A stretch of DNA of 64,000 nucleotides from Arcobacter defluvii (GCF_013201725.1 NZ_CP053835.1:2604001-2668000); one strand, 5' to 3'; shown: positions 49,822-58,979, counted from the first letter of the stretch. The notes: generated by a model from the sequence alone, not told the origin. A program made the numbers and translations.

Positions 49822-50679
49822 GTAATAATCCAAAATAAACTCTTCATCTAAACTTAAAAAATGATTTTTTTGGTAAATTGTATATGAAGGACTTGGTGTT
49901 GTTTCGTATCCACTATCTATCAACCAAGTATGATATACCCATTGAATAAGTTTTATTACATCTCCATATTTTCCAGTTAATGAAAATTTTGCATATATTC
50001 CTTTTGGGATTATCAAAGTTGGAAGAGACAAATCTTTTAAATACTCTTGTTCATTTTCAATTGCAGCTATTGCAATATACTGACAATCTTCAAGTGGAGT
50101 AATAATTGGATTATCATGATGCAGAGCCATTTGTTTATACTCTTTTATATCATTTGTATAAATCCAAGTTTGTAATTTTTGCCATGTTTTTTTAATTGTT
50201 CTATCATATCCTTTATGTCTTATATAGTAACCTTTAATTTCAGGCATTTTCACTATACTTGGTTCTATTTTTGAAAAATCTATTGTTTCATTATTTGATG
50301 ATATTTTTTCAACTATTTTATTTGAATACTCTTTATAACCACCATTTTTCCACATTTTAGGTGTCATCAAAAATCTTTCTTTAAAAGCTCTTAAAAATGA
50401 AGTTTGAGAGCTATAACCTGTCATTTTAGCAATATCTGTAATTGTTGAATATTTATTTGTTATAAGTAAATTTGCAGCTTTTTCAAGTCTAATTGCTTTT
50501 ATACTTTCATAAATATTTTTACCAAACTCTTCTTTAAATATTCGATGAAGATGAAATTTACTTATGTTTAATTCCACACTTAATTCATCAATATTAATAT
50601 TAGTATCTATATATTTGTATATATAATTCATAACATCATTTGCAATTCTTGCTCGTTTTTCATATGTCTCTTTTTTCAT
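49801..50679 (-). CDS. AraC family regulator with GyrI-like effector domain
   Basis: I use the ATG at 50679 (MKKETYEKRARIANDV), giving about 293 residues; upstream codons to 50781 encode an unlikely hydrophobic stretch. Two HTH motifs of the AraC domain occupy about 15-110 (ISKFHLHRIFKEEFG, then MTGYSSQTSFLRAFKERF). From about 130 a GyrI-like ligand-binding domain begins with VKMPEIKGYYIRHKG. It probably senses a small ligand and controls a neighbour, for example the aminotransferase or EamA gene. A TATAAT lies about 10 bases before the ATG, so the mRNA may lack a leader. Confidence 0.88.
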   Translation of the reverse strand: MKKETYEKRARIANDVMNYIYKYIDTNINIDELSVELNISKFHLHRIFKEEFGKNIYESIKAIRLEKAANLLITNKYSTITDIAKMTGYSSQTSFLRAFKERFLMTPKMWKNGGYKEYSNKIVEKISSNNETIDFSKIEPSIVKMPEIKGYYIRHKGYDRTIKKTWQKLQTWIYTNDIKEYKQMALHHDNPIITPLEDCQYIAIAAIENEQEYLKDLSLPTLIIPKGIYAKFSLTGKYGDVIKLIQWVYHTWLIDSGYETTPSPSYTIYQKNHFLSLDEEFILDYYLPIRYV

Positions 50680-50798
50680 AATAATATTATAGCAACAAAA
50701 GTACATAAAATTAGCAAAAATAGATAATAATAAAAGCATTTTATGTAAAGAATAAAATATCAAATTCGTGTATTCTTTCACAAATAAAAAGGAGATTT

Positions 50799-51905
50799 AT
50801 GAAAAGATCATTTATTAGAGAAATCCTTGAAGCAATTGATGAAGAGACTATTTCATTTGCAGGTGGACTTCCAAGTGAAAAACTATTTCCAAGAGATGAT
50901 TTAAAAGTTGCAACTTTAACAGCCTTAGATAATCCAAAAATTTATCAATATGGGATTAGCAATGGAATTAATGAATTAAGAGAGCAAATAGCATCACGAT
51001 ACACAAAAGAAGGATTTCCTACAACAAAAGATAATATTTTAATAACAACAGGAAGTCAGCAAGCTATGTATATTCTTGCAAAATTCTTTGAAAATAAAGA
51101 TATTACTATTGAAGAACCTTCATATTTAGGTGCAATGAATATATTTAGATTAAATCATTTAAATATGTTTGGGGTTAAACTTGAAGATGATGGGATAAAT
51201 GTAGAAGAATTTGAAAAAAGTTTTAAAGAAACAAAATTAGCATATTTAATTCCAGATTTTCAAAATCCATCAGCTACAACATATTGTGATGAAAAAAGAG
51301 AAGAAATTGCAAAAATTGTAAAAAAATATGATGGAATTTTAATAGAAGATAGTCCATATAGTGAGCTATTTTTTGATAAAAAAAATATAGCTATAAGTTC
51401 AAAATTACCAAAAAATTCTTTCCATTTAGGAAGTTTTTCAAAAACTTTAGTTCCAAGTTTAAGAATCGGTTGGATTAGAGCAGATGAGGAATTATTAAAA
51501 TCATTAATGATTATAAAAGAGAGCATAGATTTACACTCTTGTGGTATTTCTCAATATATCTTAGCTGAATACTTAAAAGATGAAGAAAAATATGAAAGAC
51601 ATCTTCAAGAAATTAGAGATGATTATGCAAAAAAAGCAAACTATTTTTCAGAACAATTAAATAAAATTATGCCTGAATTTAAACATCAAAAACCAAAAGG
51701 TGGAATGTTTTTATATGGAAGTTTTGAAGAAGGAATTGATACATTTGCATTAGTTCAAGAATGCTTAAAGAAAAAAGTTGTTTTTGTTCCAGGAAATCAA
51801 TTTTATATAGATAAAGTACCTAATCCAGAAATTAGATTTAACTATACTCACTCAAATTTTGAACAAATTGAAAAAGGTATAAAACTTATAAAAAGTTGTT
51901 TATAG
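50799..51905 (+). CDS. PLP-dependent aminotransferase (class I/II, LysN/2-aminoadipate type)
   Basis: 368 residues. Features: ISFAGGLPSEKLFPRDDL near the start, YQYGISNGINELREQIA, TTGSQQAMYILAKFF, IPDFQNPSATTY, the PLP lysine in LGSFSKTLVPSLRIGW (about residue 213) and RFNYTHSN near the end. This is the MocR-type aminotransferase fold without a DNA-binding domain, as in LysN-like enzymes. The amino acid substrate is not known. AAGGAG precedes the ATG. It is divergent from the AraC-type gene. Confidence 0.9.
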   Translation: MKRSFIREILEAIDEETISFAGGLPSEKLFPRDDLKVATLTALDNPKIYQYGISNGINELREQIASRYTKEGFPTTKDNILITTGSQQAMYILAKFFENKDITIEEPSYLGAMNIFRLNHLNMFGVKLEDDGINVEEFEKSFKETKLAYLIPDFQNPSATTYCDEKREEIAKIVKKYDGILIEDSPYSELFFDKKNIAISSKLPKNSFHLGSFSKTLVPSLRIGWIRADEELLKSLMIIKESIDLHSCGISQYILAEYLKDEEKYERHLQEIRDDYAKKANYFSEQLNKIMPEFKHQKPKGGMFLYGSFEEGIDTFALVQECLKKKVVFVPGNQFYIDKVPNPEIRFNYTHSNFEQIEKGIKLIKSCL

Positions 51906-51930
51906 AATAAGAGATTTTCTCTTATTTTAT
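51905..51930. terminator. bidirectional terminator after the aminotransferase gene
   Basis: 51906-51914 pairs perfectly with 51918-51926 (9 bp, 3-base loop) and T-rich DNA follows on the plus side. It separates two convergent genes. Confidence 0.75.
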
Positions 51931-52469
51931 AACTTAAATTTATTCTTTAATAATCTATAAATTCTTACTATTTTTTCTTTTAACCTGTTTTTAGATATAA
52001 AAATTTCCTCTTTCAACTCTTTTTTTAGAATTATTGTTTTTTCTTTTATTAATAAATATGCTTTTGACATTTTTATTTTATTTATCAAAAAAATCAATTT
52101 TTCATAAATAAAACTAAACCAAGTAAATTCCAATAATTTTTCTTTTGTTACATTAAAAAACCAAAAAATAAGTGCGGCAATAGGAATCTTTAAAAGATAC
52201 AAAAAGATTCCAAAAATCACATGTCCTGAAATAAAAATAATTCCAGCATAAACCCCTAACAATTCCACAAGAATAAAAGGAATAATAAAGATTAATAAAA
52301 TTATATAAGGATTTAAACTTAAAATTTTGGGAGTTAAATTCTTAGAAATTTGTAATTCAGATATAAACAAAATGATAGGTTTTGCAAATTTTTCCCAAAT
52401 TAATTCTTCAAAAATTATATAAATAAATACTAAAAAAATTAAACAGAAATTTAATATTTTTTTATACAT
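51927..52469 (-). CDS. Unknown membrane protein with a basic C-terminal helix
   Basis: 180 residues. Three hydrophobic segments are seen, about 5-20, 53-80 and 81-105, followed by a lysine-rich, probably coiled-coil tail from about 130. I do not recognise a family. It lies 5 bases after the DedA-type gene on the same strand, so it may be expressed with it, at the end of the run starting near 53.6 kb. Confidence 0.7.
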   Translation of the reverse strand: MYKKILNFCLIFLVFIYIIFEELIWEKFAKPIILFISELQISKNLTPKILSLNPYIILLIFIIPFILVELLGVYAGIIFISGHVIFGIFLYLLKIPIAALIFWFFNVTKEKLLEFTWFSFIYEKLIFLINKIKMSKAYLLIKEKTIILKKELKEEIFISKNRLKEKIVRIYRLLKNKFKL

Positions 52470-52474
52470 TTTAT

Positions 52475-53080
52475 TTATATTTTCTTTTTTTTATTTATAT
52501 TTTTATAGTAAAAAAAGCCTAACATAGCTAAAAGAATCAAAATAACTATGATAATTGTATGAAGATATTCTTTGATTAAAACTTCATTATTTCCTAAAAA
52601 ATATCCTAAAAAAGTTAAAATTATAACCCAAATCCCAGCTCCTAAACTTGTATAAATACAAAAAACTAATAAATTCATCTTTGCTAATCCAGCAGGGAAA
52701 GAGATATATTGTCTTACACCAGGAATCAATCTTCCTGAGAAAGTTGAAATATGACCATGAGACTTAAAAAACTCTTCCATTTTTATAATAGTTTCTTCTT
52801 TTATAAAAAAATATTTCCCATATTTTATTAAAACTTTTCTTCCAAATTTTATTGCTAAATAGTAGTTAAATAATGCACCAAATAAAGAACCAAGTATTCC
52901 AAAAAGAATTACAAGATAAATATTCATTTCACCTTTAAATACTAAATACCCAGCAGGAATCATAACAACTTCTGATGGAAAAGGAAAAAATGAACTTTCT
53001 AAAAACATCATTATAAAGATACCAGCATATCCTAAACTACCAACTGTTTCAACAATAAAATTTATTATATTTTCTAACAA
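52475..53080 (-). CDS. DedA family membrane protein
   Basis: 201 residues with about five membrane segments. DedA marks are [56 protein letters not shown] and [18 protein letters not shown]. DedA proteins are linked to lipid carrier or phospholipid flipping, including undecaprenyl phosphate in some bacteria. Specific substrate unknown. It is preceded by AAAGGAAACC and follows the phosphorylase-like gene by 9 bases. Confidence 0.92.
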   Translation of the reverse strand: MLENIINFIVETVGSLGYAGIFIMMFLESSFFPFPSEVVMIPAGYLVFKGEMNIYLVILFGILGSLFGALFNYYLAIKFGRKVLIKYGKYFFIKEETIIKMEEFFKSHGHISTFSGRLIPGVRQYISFPAGLAKMNLLVFCIYTSLGAGIWVIILTFLGYFLGNNEVLIKEYLHTIIIVILILLAMLGFFYYKNINKKKKI

Positions 53081-53089
53081 AGGTTTCCT

Positions 53090-53608
53090 TTAGATTAAGT
53101 TCTTCCACTTTAATATAGAGTTATTTATAAGTTCAAAGATTTTTTCATTTGTAGGTTCAACTTCATCAAAATAGTCAGATACTATTTTTAAAATATAAAA
53201 ATCTTTTATATTTTCTTTACATATTTGAGAAAAAAATAAAGCTTGCTTATCAACAAGTAAAGTATCTAAATTTTCATCAGTTTCAAGGGACTGTTCGACA
53301 GTTGTAACATTTGCAAAATTCAAGCCTCCAATGAATCTATTTGTACAAAATAGAGTTCCTAAAGCAATACTTCCATCACTACATGAAGCTATACTTAAAT
53401 CAAATGCTTTTGATATAGAATAATTTTTAAAAATATAATCTAAAGACTTAACTATTAAATCTTTACTTACTCCAGATATTATAAGTAAAATATCATCATT
53501 GGAGTATATTTCATTTTTGTTAGAATTTTCTAATTTTTGTAAATTAAAAAAATCAATAATCGGTTTTGCTTCGATTATTGATGTTGTATGAATTAAAATT
53601 TGAGACAT
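53090..53608 (-). CDS. Diverged nucleoside phosphorylase/MTA-SAH nucleosidase-like protein
   Basis: 172 residues, shorter than the usual 230. The overall pattern resembles the PNP/UDP-like superfamily: early ILLIISGVSKD, then FDLSIASCSDGSIALGTL, LVDKQALFFSQICKE at the place where nucleosidases have an M-E motif, and a closing LKIVSDYFDE. The usual V-D-M-E-x-x-A motif reads VDKQALF here, so the ribose-binding Glu seems lost. Activity is doubtful. It lies between rplS and the DedA-type gene. Confidence 0.6.
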   Translation of the reverse strand: MSQILIHTTSIIEAKPIIDFFNLQKLENSNKNEIYSNDDILLIISGVSKDLIVKSLDYIFKNYSISKAFDLSIASCSDGSIALGTLFCTNRFIGGLNFANVTTVEQSLETDENLDTLLVDKQALFFSQICKENIKDFYILKIVSDYFDEVEPTNEKIFELINNSILKWKNLI

Positions 53609-53615
53609 AAAATTA

Positions 53616-53638
53616 AAATTAAGGCTATGCCTTAATTT
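53616..53638 (-). terminator. terminator or processing hairpin after rplS
   Basis: 53616-53625 pairs perfectly with 53629-53638 (10 bp, 3-base loop) just after the rplS stop, followed on the minus strand by TAATTTTA. Confidence 0.65.
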
Positions 53639-53639
53639 A

Positions 53640-53996
53640 CTATTTTTTTAGCTCTTTAATTCTTGCAGCTTTACCTTTTAATCCTCTTAAGAAGTGAAGT
53701 TTAGCTCTTCTTACTCTTCCTTTTCTTACAACATCAAAAGATTTTAAAGACTCAGAATATAATGGGAAAATTCTTTCTACACCAATTGAATTTGCACCAA
53801 TTTTTCTAACAGTAAAAGTAGAATCTACACCATTTCCACTTCTAGCAATAACAATACCTTCAAAAAGCTGAATTCTTTTTTTCTCACCTTCTTTAATTTC
53901 AACACCAAGTTTAACTGTGTCTCCTGCTTTGAATTGAGGAATTTGTTTTTCTGCAATTTGCGCTGCTTCGAAGCTCGCAATGTATCTATTTTTCAT
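53640..53996 (-). CDS. rplS: 50S ribosomal protein L19
   Basis: I start at the ATG at 53996 ([17 protein letters not shown]), giving 118 residues, the usual L19 length; the open frame upstream starts inside the trmD-rplS gap. It contains [20 protein letters not shown], the [13 protein letters not shown] core, and [21 protein letters not shown]19 lies at the 30S-50S interface. AAAGGGAAA precedes the ATG. trmD is directly upstream, the standard trmD-rplS pair. Confidence 0.97.
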   Translation of the reverse strand: MKNRYIASFEAAQIAEKQIPQFKAGDTVKLGVEIKEGEKKRIQLFEGIVIARSGNGVDSTFTVRKIGANSIGVERIFPLYSESLKSFDVVRKGRVRRAKLHFLRGLKGKAARIKELKK

Positions 53997-54051
53997 TGTA
54001 TTTCCCTTTGGCGAAAGTGCCCGCATTTGCAACTTGCGGGGTATCACACTT

Positions 54052-54741
54052 TTATTTAAATTTTTTGTTTGTAACTAAACCTGGTCTAAAGTATTTTGTT
54101 TTGCAAATAGCCAGATTGGTTTTTAGGTCGGCAATTTTACTATGGTTTCCCTTTAAAAATTCTTTAACAACACTTAAATTTTGAAAAATTTCAGGTTTTG
54201 TAAAAGAAGGTGCTTCAAGCATATTGTTCTCATAACTTTCAACCTCTAAAGAATCAGCATTTCCAAGTACATTATCAACATTTCTAGAAATTGCATCTGC
54301 CATTACTGTAGAAGCTAATTCTCCTCCTGTTAAAATATATTCTCCTATACTAAATACTTCATTTGCATATTTTTCAATAACTCTTTCATCAATTCCTTCA
54401 TATCTTCCACTTACAAATACTATATTTTTTTTCTTTGCTAATCTTTTTGCATCATTTTGTCTAAATGGCTTTGCAGCTGCTAGTGGAAATATAATATAAG
54501 CATCTTCATTTTTCTTTTTTATTTCATCCAAGCAATCAAATAATGGTTGACAAAAAAGAAGCATACCTGCTCCTCCACCTACCATCTGATCATCAACTTT
54601 TTTATGTTTATTAGTTGTAAAATCTCTTGGATTATAAAACTCATAAGATATAAAGTTTGATTCAACTGCTCTTTTTAAAATAGAATCTTGAAAATATGGT
54701 TCAATTAAATTTGGGAAAAGTGTAACAAATGTAAATTTCAA
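54052..54741 (-). CDS. trmD: tRNA (guanine-37-N1)-methyltransferase TrmD
   Basis: 229 residues. TrmD starts [17 protein letters not shown] and has [27 protein letters not shown] and [14 protein letters not shown], the parts forming the knotted SAM site. It methylates G37 of tRNAs reading CNN codons, preventing frameshifts. It lies 55 bases before rplS. The usual upstream partners rpsP and rimM are not in this window; the DNA upstream is a divergent small gene. Confidence 0.96.
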   Translation of the reverse strand: MKFTFVTLFPNLIEPYFQDSILKRAVESNFISYEFYNPRDFTTNKHKKVDDQMVGGGAGMLLFCQPLFDCLDEIKKKNEDAYIIFPLAAAKPFRQNDAKRLAKKKNIVFVSGRYEGIDERVIEKYANEVFSIGEYILTGGELASTVMADAISRNVDNVLGNADSLEVESYENNMLEAPSFTKPEIFQNLSVVKEFLKGNHSKIADLKTNLAICKTKYFRPGLVTNKKFK

Positions 54742-54846
54742 AATAAAATCTACCTTTTTTTATTGGAATAATAACATATTTATTTTTATTTACAATTAAG
54801 CATTATTGATTTACACTTCTTCCTTATTTTTATAGAGGATTTTTAT

Positions 54847-55191
54847 TTGAAATTACTAAATGGTTTTGGGAAAAAATATTTCACATTGTCATCAATACAA
54901 GCTTATGCTGTTGCTCCCAAATTGCAAAGTATAGTTACATCTTGTAAAAATCATTTAAATAAAAAATTATTACTATCTTCTGATTGTGATGAAGAGGAAG
55001 AATCTCCTCCAAGTTTACAAGAAAATTTATCATTACCAATTTTATTAAATTCAAAACCTTGTCACTGTGATTGTTTTTTTAGAAGAAGAACTGCACTAGC
55101 AGTAAGCTTATTTAAATTTATTCCTAGATGTCCATTTTATTGCACATTTTTTGCTTTTAGAAGAACTGGTGTTCATCCTCCTATTACTTAA
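54847..55191 (+). CDS. Unrecognised small cysteine-containing protein
   Basis: 114 residues from a TTG with GAGG upstream (54836-54839). Codon third positions are A/T-rich like its neighbours, and an open frame of this length in such AT-rich DNA without a gene on the other strand suggests a real gene. Features: an acidic stretch DCDEEEESPPS, then CHCDC, a basic FFRRRTALAVSLFKF and CPFYC. The C-x-C and C-x-x-x-C pairs could bind metal, which is only a guess. No family is recognised. A terminator-like hairpin at 55227-55251 follows. Confidence 0.5.
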   Translation: MKLLNGFGKKYFTLSSIQAYAVAPKLQSIVTSCKNHLNKKLLLSSDCDEEEESPPSLQENLSLPILLNSKPCHCDCFFRRRTALAVSLFKFIPRCPFYCTFFAFRRTGVHPPIT

Positions 55192-55226
55192 TTAATTTTA
55201 CTTTACAAAAGTTACTACCATCTGTT

Positions 55227-55252
55227 AGAAGCTTTATTCTTAAAGCTTTTTA
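55227..55252 (+). terminator. terminator-like hairpin between the small gene and metE
   Basis: AAGCTTT at 55229-55235 pairs with 55242-55248 (6-base loop), extendable by two base pairs, followed by a T-run. It can end the small gene's transcript or act as an attenuator before metE. Confidence 0.65.
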
Positions 55253-55259
55253 GGTTTTG

Positions 55260-55350
55260 CTACTTTTAAAAATTTTCACAAATTTTGTTAAAAAGTAGAC
55301 AAATATATTTGGTTCCTTTAAAATGGGAACCATTTGTAAAAGGATTAATT
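55260..55350 (+). promoter_or_regulatory. metE leader with two further hairpins
   Basis: Stem 1: 55260-55267 with 55291-55298 (8 bp). Stem 2: 55310-55316 with 55326-55332 (7 bp, GGTTCC/GGAACC core) stacked on 55299-55303 with 55333-55337 across a 6-base bulge. The ribosome site AGGA (55341-55344) starts 3 bases after stem 2. A role in metE control is likely; no known riboswitch class is recognised. Confidence 0.5.
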
Positions 55351-57621
55351 ATGCAAAAAAATTATGTAATAGGATTTCCAAGAATTGGAGAAAAAAGAGA
55401 ACTTAAAAAAGTTTTAGAAAAATATTGGTCAAAACAAACTGATTTCAATGAAGTTAAATTTGTAGCAGAAAGCTTGAGAAAAAGACATTGGAATTATCAA
55501 AAAGAAGCAAAAATAGATTTTATCTCGTCAAATGACTTTTCATATTATGACAATATGTTAGATACATCTATATTATTAGGTGCCATTCCAAAAAGATTTG
55601 AAAACTTAAAAGATGAAGAACTATATTTTGCAATGGCAAGAGGAAATGACTCTTGTGTAGCTATGGAAATGACAAAATGGTTTAATACAAACTACCATTA
55701 TATTGTTCCTGAAATTTCTAAAGATACAAAATTTAAATTAAATAGTAAAAAAGTAATTGAAGAATATCAAGAAGCACTTGAGTTAGGAATAAATACAAAA
55801 ATAAATTTAATTGGTGCAATTACATATTTAGGACTTTCAAAAAGTGTAGATAATAGTGATATTTTTTTACATATAAATAATGTAGTTGAAATTTATAAAG
55901 AGTTATTGTTAGAAATTTCAAAACTTAATGATGAAGTTATTGTTCAATTTGATGAACCACTATTTGTAAAAGATTTAGATTCAAAAGTTTTATCTTTAAT
56001 CAAACCTGTTTATGATGCCCTAGCAAATGTTGCACCAAATATAAAAATAGTAGTAACAACATATTTTGAACATTCAAATGAAGCTACAAAAATTTTAGTT
56101 AATACTCCAATTTGGGCTTTAGGGTTAGACTTTATTCATGGAAGTAAAAACTTTGAAACTTTAGAGGTTATAAAAAACTCAAATAAAGTTTTAATTGCAG
56201 GAGTAATAGATGGAAGAAATATTTGGAAAAGTAATTTTCAAGATAAAGTAGAACTACTTGAAAAAATTTCAAAAGTTGTAAATAAAGAAAATATCATAGT
56301 TGGAACTTCTTGCTCACTTTTACATGTTCCTTTTACTTTAAATTATGAAGAAAAATTAGATAAAGAGATAAAATCTTGGTTAGCATTTGCAAATGAAAAA
56401 TTAAAAGAGTTATCTCTAGTATCTAAACAATTTTTTGATTTTAAACTAAATTTAGAAGAGTTATCAACAATAAAAAGAAATATTGAAGATAATAGTCAAA
56501 GAAAAATATCTTCAAAAATTCACAACATTAAAATTCAAGATGAACTAAAAAATTTAAAAATCTTTGAAAGAGTAGATAAATTTCAAGATAGAATCAAAGT
56601 TCAAAGAGAATTTTTCAACTATGATTTCTTAACAACTACAACTATTGGTTCATTTCCTCAAACTCCAGAGATTAGAGAAAATAGAAAACAGTATAAAGCA
56701 AATGCCATTTCAAAAGAACAATATGAAGCTGAGATTAAAAAATACATAGATGATTGCGTAGCTTTCCAAGATGAAATTGGACTTGATGTAATAGTACATG
56801 GAGAACCAGAAAGAAATGACATGGTTGAATATTTTGGAGAATTAATGGATGGTTTTGCATTTACTCAAAATGCTTGGGTTCAATCATATGGAAGTAGATG
56901 TGTAAAACCACCTTTAATTTATGGAGATGTAAATAGAGAAAATCCTATGACTGTTGAGTGGATAAAATATGCTCAAAGTAAAACTAAAAAAGTTATGAAA
57001 GGAATGTTAACAGGACCTGTAACTATTTTAAACTGGTCATTTGTAAGAGATGATTTACCAAGAAGTGAAGTAGCTCGTCAAATCGCACTTGCAATAAACA
57101 AAGAGGTTGATGATTTACAAAATGCTGGAATAAAAATGATTCAAGTTGATGAAGCTGCATTTAAAGAAGGTTATCCACTTAGAATAGAAAATATCAAAGC
57201 TTATGAAAACTGGGCAGTTGATAATTTTAAACTAAGTGTTAGTAGTGTAAAAGCAAATACTCAAATTCATACGCATATGTGTTATAGTGAATTTAATGAC
57301 ATTATAAAAACTATTGAAGCAATGGACGCTGATGTTATTTCAATCGAAACAGCACGAAGTGGAAATAGACTTTTAAAAATCTTTAAAGAAGTAGCTTACA
57401 AACAAGAAATTGGTCCTGGAATTTATGATATTCATAGTCCAAGAATTCCAAGTGTACAAGAAATGGTAAATCAAATTGAAGCTTTAATCGAAGTTTTACC
57501 AAAAGAACAATTATGGATAAATCCTGATTGTGGATTAAAAACTAGAAAATGGCCAGAAGTAAAACAAAGCCTTAAAAATATGGTTGAAGCAGTAAAAATT
57601 GTAAAAGAAAAAAATTACTAG
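55351..57621 (+). CDS. metE: Cobalamin-independent methionine synthase MetE
   Basis: I start at the ATG at 55351 (MQKNYVIGFPRIGEKRELKK) with AGGA 6 bases upstream, giving 756 residues. The N-terminal barrel has GFPRIGEKRELKKVLEKYW and the C-terminal barrel has TTTIGSFPQTPEIRENR, HGEPERNDMVEYF, QVDEAAFKEG, the zinc ligands in HMCYSEF and the last cysteine in NPDCGLKTR. It transfers a methyl group from 5-methyl-THF-triglutamate to homocysteine. The gene stands alone behind a structured leader. Confidence 0.97.
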   Translation: MQKNYVIGFPRIGEKRELKKVLEKYWSKQTDFNEVKFVAESLRKRHWNYQKEAKIDFISSNDFSYYDNMLDTSILLGAIPKRFENLKDEELYFAMARGNDSCVAMEMTKWFNTNYHYIVPEISKDTKFKLNSKKVIEEYQEALELGINTKINLIGAITYLGLSKSVDNSDIFLHINNVVEIYKELLLEISKLNDEVIVQFDEPLFVKDLDSKVLSLIKPVYDALANVAPNIKIVVTTYFEHSNEATKILVNTPIWALGLDFIHGSKNFETLEVIKNSNKVLIAGVIDGRNIWKSNFQDKVELLEKISKVVNKENIIVGTSCSLLHVPFTLNYEEKLDKEIKSWLAFANEKLKELSLVSKQFFDFKLNLEELSTIKRNIEDNSQRKISSKIHNIKIQDELKNLKIFERVDKFQDRIKVQREFFNYDFLTTTTIGSFPQTPEIRENRKQYKANAISKEQYEAEIKKYIDDCVAFQDEIGLDVIVHGEPERNDMVEYFGELMDGFAFTQNAWVQSYGSRCVKPPLIYGDVNRENPMTVEWIKYAQSKTKKVMKGMLTGPVTILNWSFVRDDLPRSEVARQIALAINKEVDDLQNAGIKMIQVDEAAFKEGYPLRIENIKAYENWAVDNFKLSVSSVKANTQIHTHMCYSEFNDIIKTIEAMDADVISIETARSGNRLLKIFKEVAYKQEIGPGIYDIHSPRIPSVQEMVNQIEALIEVLPKEQLWINPDCGLKTRKWPEVKQSLKNMVEAVKIVKEKNY

Positions 57622-57687
57622 AGCAAAAGCTCTAGTAATAATAAGAATATGTTTTGTTATAACTTAATTATGATAAAACATATTTTT
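57614..57687 (+). terminator. metE end: two hairpins
   Basis: 57614-57624 pairs perfectly with 57629-57639 (11 bp, AAAA loop) and covers the metE stop codon. A second stem 57646-57655 with 57675-57684 (10 bp) is followed by T-rich DNA and is the likelier terminator of metE. Confidence 0.65.
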
Positions 57688-57711
57688 AGATAAGATTCGA
57701 GAATTATAAAA

Positions 57712-58932
57712 ATGAGAAAAGAAGCCATGATTACATTAAATGATATAAAAGAAGCAAAAAAAAGATTAACAAATACAGTTTTAACAACTCCTTTGATGAA
57801 AGCTCCAATTTTGAGTAAAAACTTAAATGCAGAAGTTTACCTAAAAGAAGACAATCTTCAAATAACAGGAAGTTTTAAAATTAGAGGTGCATTTAATAAA
57901 GTTGCTATGTTAGATGATACAAAAAGACAAAATGGTGTAGTTGCAGCAAGTGCAGGAAATCATGCACAAGGATTAGCATTTGCAGCACAACATTTTGGAT
58001 GTGTTGCAACAATCTTTATGCCAGAGGCAACTCCACTTACTAAAGTTTCAGGAGTTAAATCTTATGGTGCAAACGTTGTTTTAACTGGCGAAAATTTTGA
58101 TGAAGCGTACGCTGCTGCTACAAAATTTGCAAAAGAAAACAATAAAGAGTTTATTCATCCATTTGCAGATGATGCCGTTATTGCAGGACAAGGTACATTA
58201 ACTTTAGAAATTTTAGAAAAAATTGAAGATATTGACCATATTATTGTACCAATTGGAGGAGGAGGTTTAATCTCTGGAATTGCCATTGCAGCAAAATCGA
58301 TAAATCCAAATATAAAAATTACAGGTGTAGTTGCAAGTGGAGCAAGAGGAATGAAAGACTCTTTTGAAGCAAGACTTCCTATAGATTCTTCAAGTGTTAG
58401 AACAATCGCTGATGGAATTGCAGTTCGTGATGTAACACCGAAATTACTTGAAATCATTTTAGAATATGTAGATGAAATTGTAGAAGTAAGTGATAATGAA
58501 ACTGCAAATGCAATTTTATTTTTATTAGAAAAACATAAACTTATGGTTGAAGGTGCAGGTGCTGTTGCAACTGCTGCAATTATGCATAATAAAGTAAATA
58601 TTGAAAATGAAAAAGTATGTGCAATTGTAAGTGGTGGAAATATTGATGTTACGATGTTATCTTTGATTATTGATAAAGGATTAGTAAAATCATTTAGAAA
58701 AATGAATCTAATCGTAACACTTATGGATAAACCAGGTGCATTGATGCATTTAACTGAAATTTTTACAACTTGTTCAGCAAATATTGTTCAAATAGATTAT
58801 GATAGAAACTCTATAAAACTGGAGTTTGGTGAAGCACATGTAACTATTTCATTAGAAACAAAAGGTGAAGAGCACCAAGAACTGATTAGAGAAAATTTGA
58901 AACAAAATGGTTACAGATATAAACAAATTTAA
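57712..58932 (+). CDS. ilvA: Threonine dehydratase (biosynthetic type, with ACT domain)
   Basis: 406 residues from the ATG at 57712; a second in-frame ATG at 57727 (MITLNDIKEAKKRL) is equally possible. Features: PLP lysine in GSFKIRGAFNKV, SAGNHAQGLAF, the phosphate-binding loop PIGGGGLISGIA, and a C-terminal ACT-like domain from about 335 (MNLIVTLMDKPGAL). It deaminates threonine to 2-oxobutanoate for isoleucine synthesis. The reactive imine by-product is the substrate of RidA, encoded near 44 kb. Confidence 0.93.
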   Translation: MRKEAMITLNDIKEAKKRLTNTVLTTPLMKAPILSKNLNAEVYLKEDNLQITGSFKIRGAFNKVAMLDDTKRQNGVVAASAGNHAQGLAFAAQHFGCVATIFMPEATPLTKVSGVKSYGANVVLTGENFDEAYAAATKFAKENNKEFIHPFADDAVIAGQGTLTLEILEKIEDIDHIIVPIGGGGLISGIAIAAKSINPNIKITGVVASGARGMKDSFEARLPIDSSSVRTIADGIAVRDVTPKLLEIILEYVDEIVEVSDNETANAILFLLEKHKLMVEGAGAVATAAIMHNKVNIENEKVCAIVSGGNIDVTMLSLIIDKGLVKSFRKMNLIVTLMDKPGALMHLTEIFTTCSANIVQIDYDRNSIKLEFGEAHVTISLETKGEEHQELIRENLKQNGYRYKQI

Positions 58933-58973
58933 GTTAATTTTTTGTCTTTAGAAAGATTTTAGAAAATAAATAC

Positions 58974-58979
58974 TATAAT
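58974..58979 (+). promoter_or_regulatory. atpB promoter -10 box
   Basis: TATAAT at 58974-58979, 46 bases before the atpB ATG. No clear -35 box is seen, as is common in Campylobacterota. Confidence 0.6.

Noticed and set aside
55060-55080. CACTGTGA resembling part of a cobalamin riboswitch before metE
   Set aside because: The other conserved parts (the GGTG...AATCC region and the GAAGCCAGGAGACC box) are missing at the right spacing, and the sequence lies inside an open reading frame.
57614-57639. Strong hairpin on the metE stop as a minus-strand terminator
   Set aside because: The T-run is on the minus side, but no minus-strand gene lies upstream to be terminated; treated as part of the metE 3' structure.
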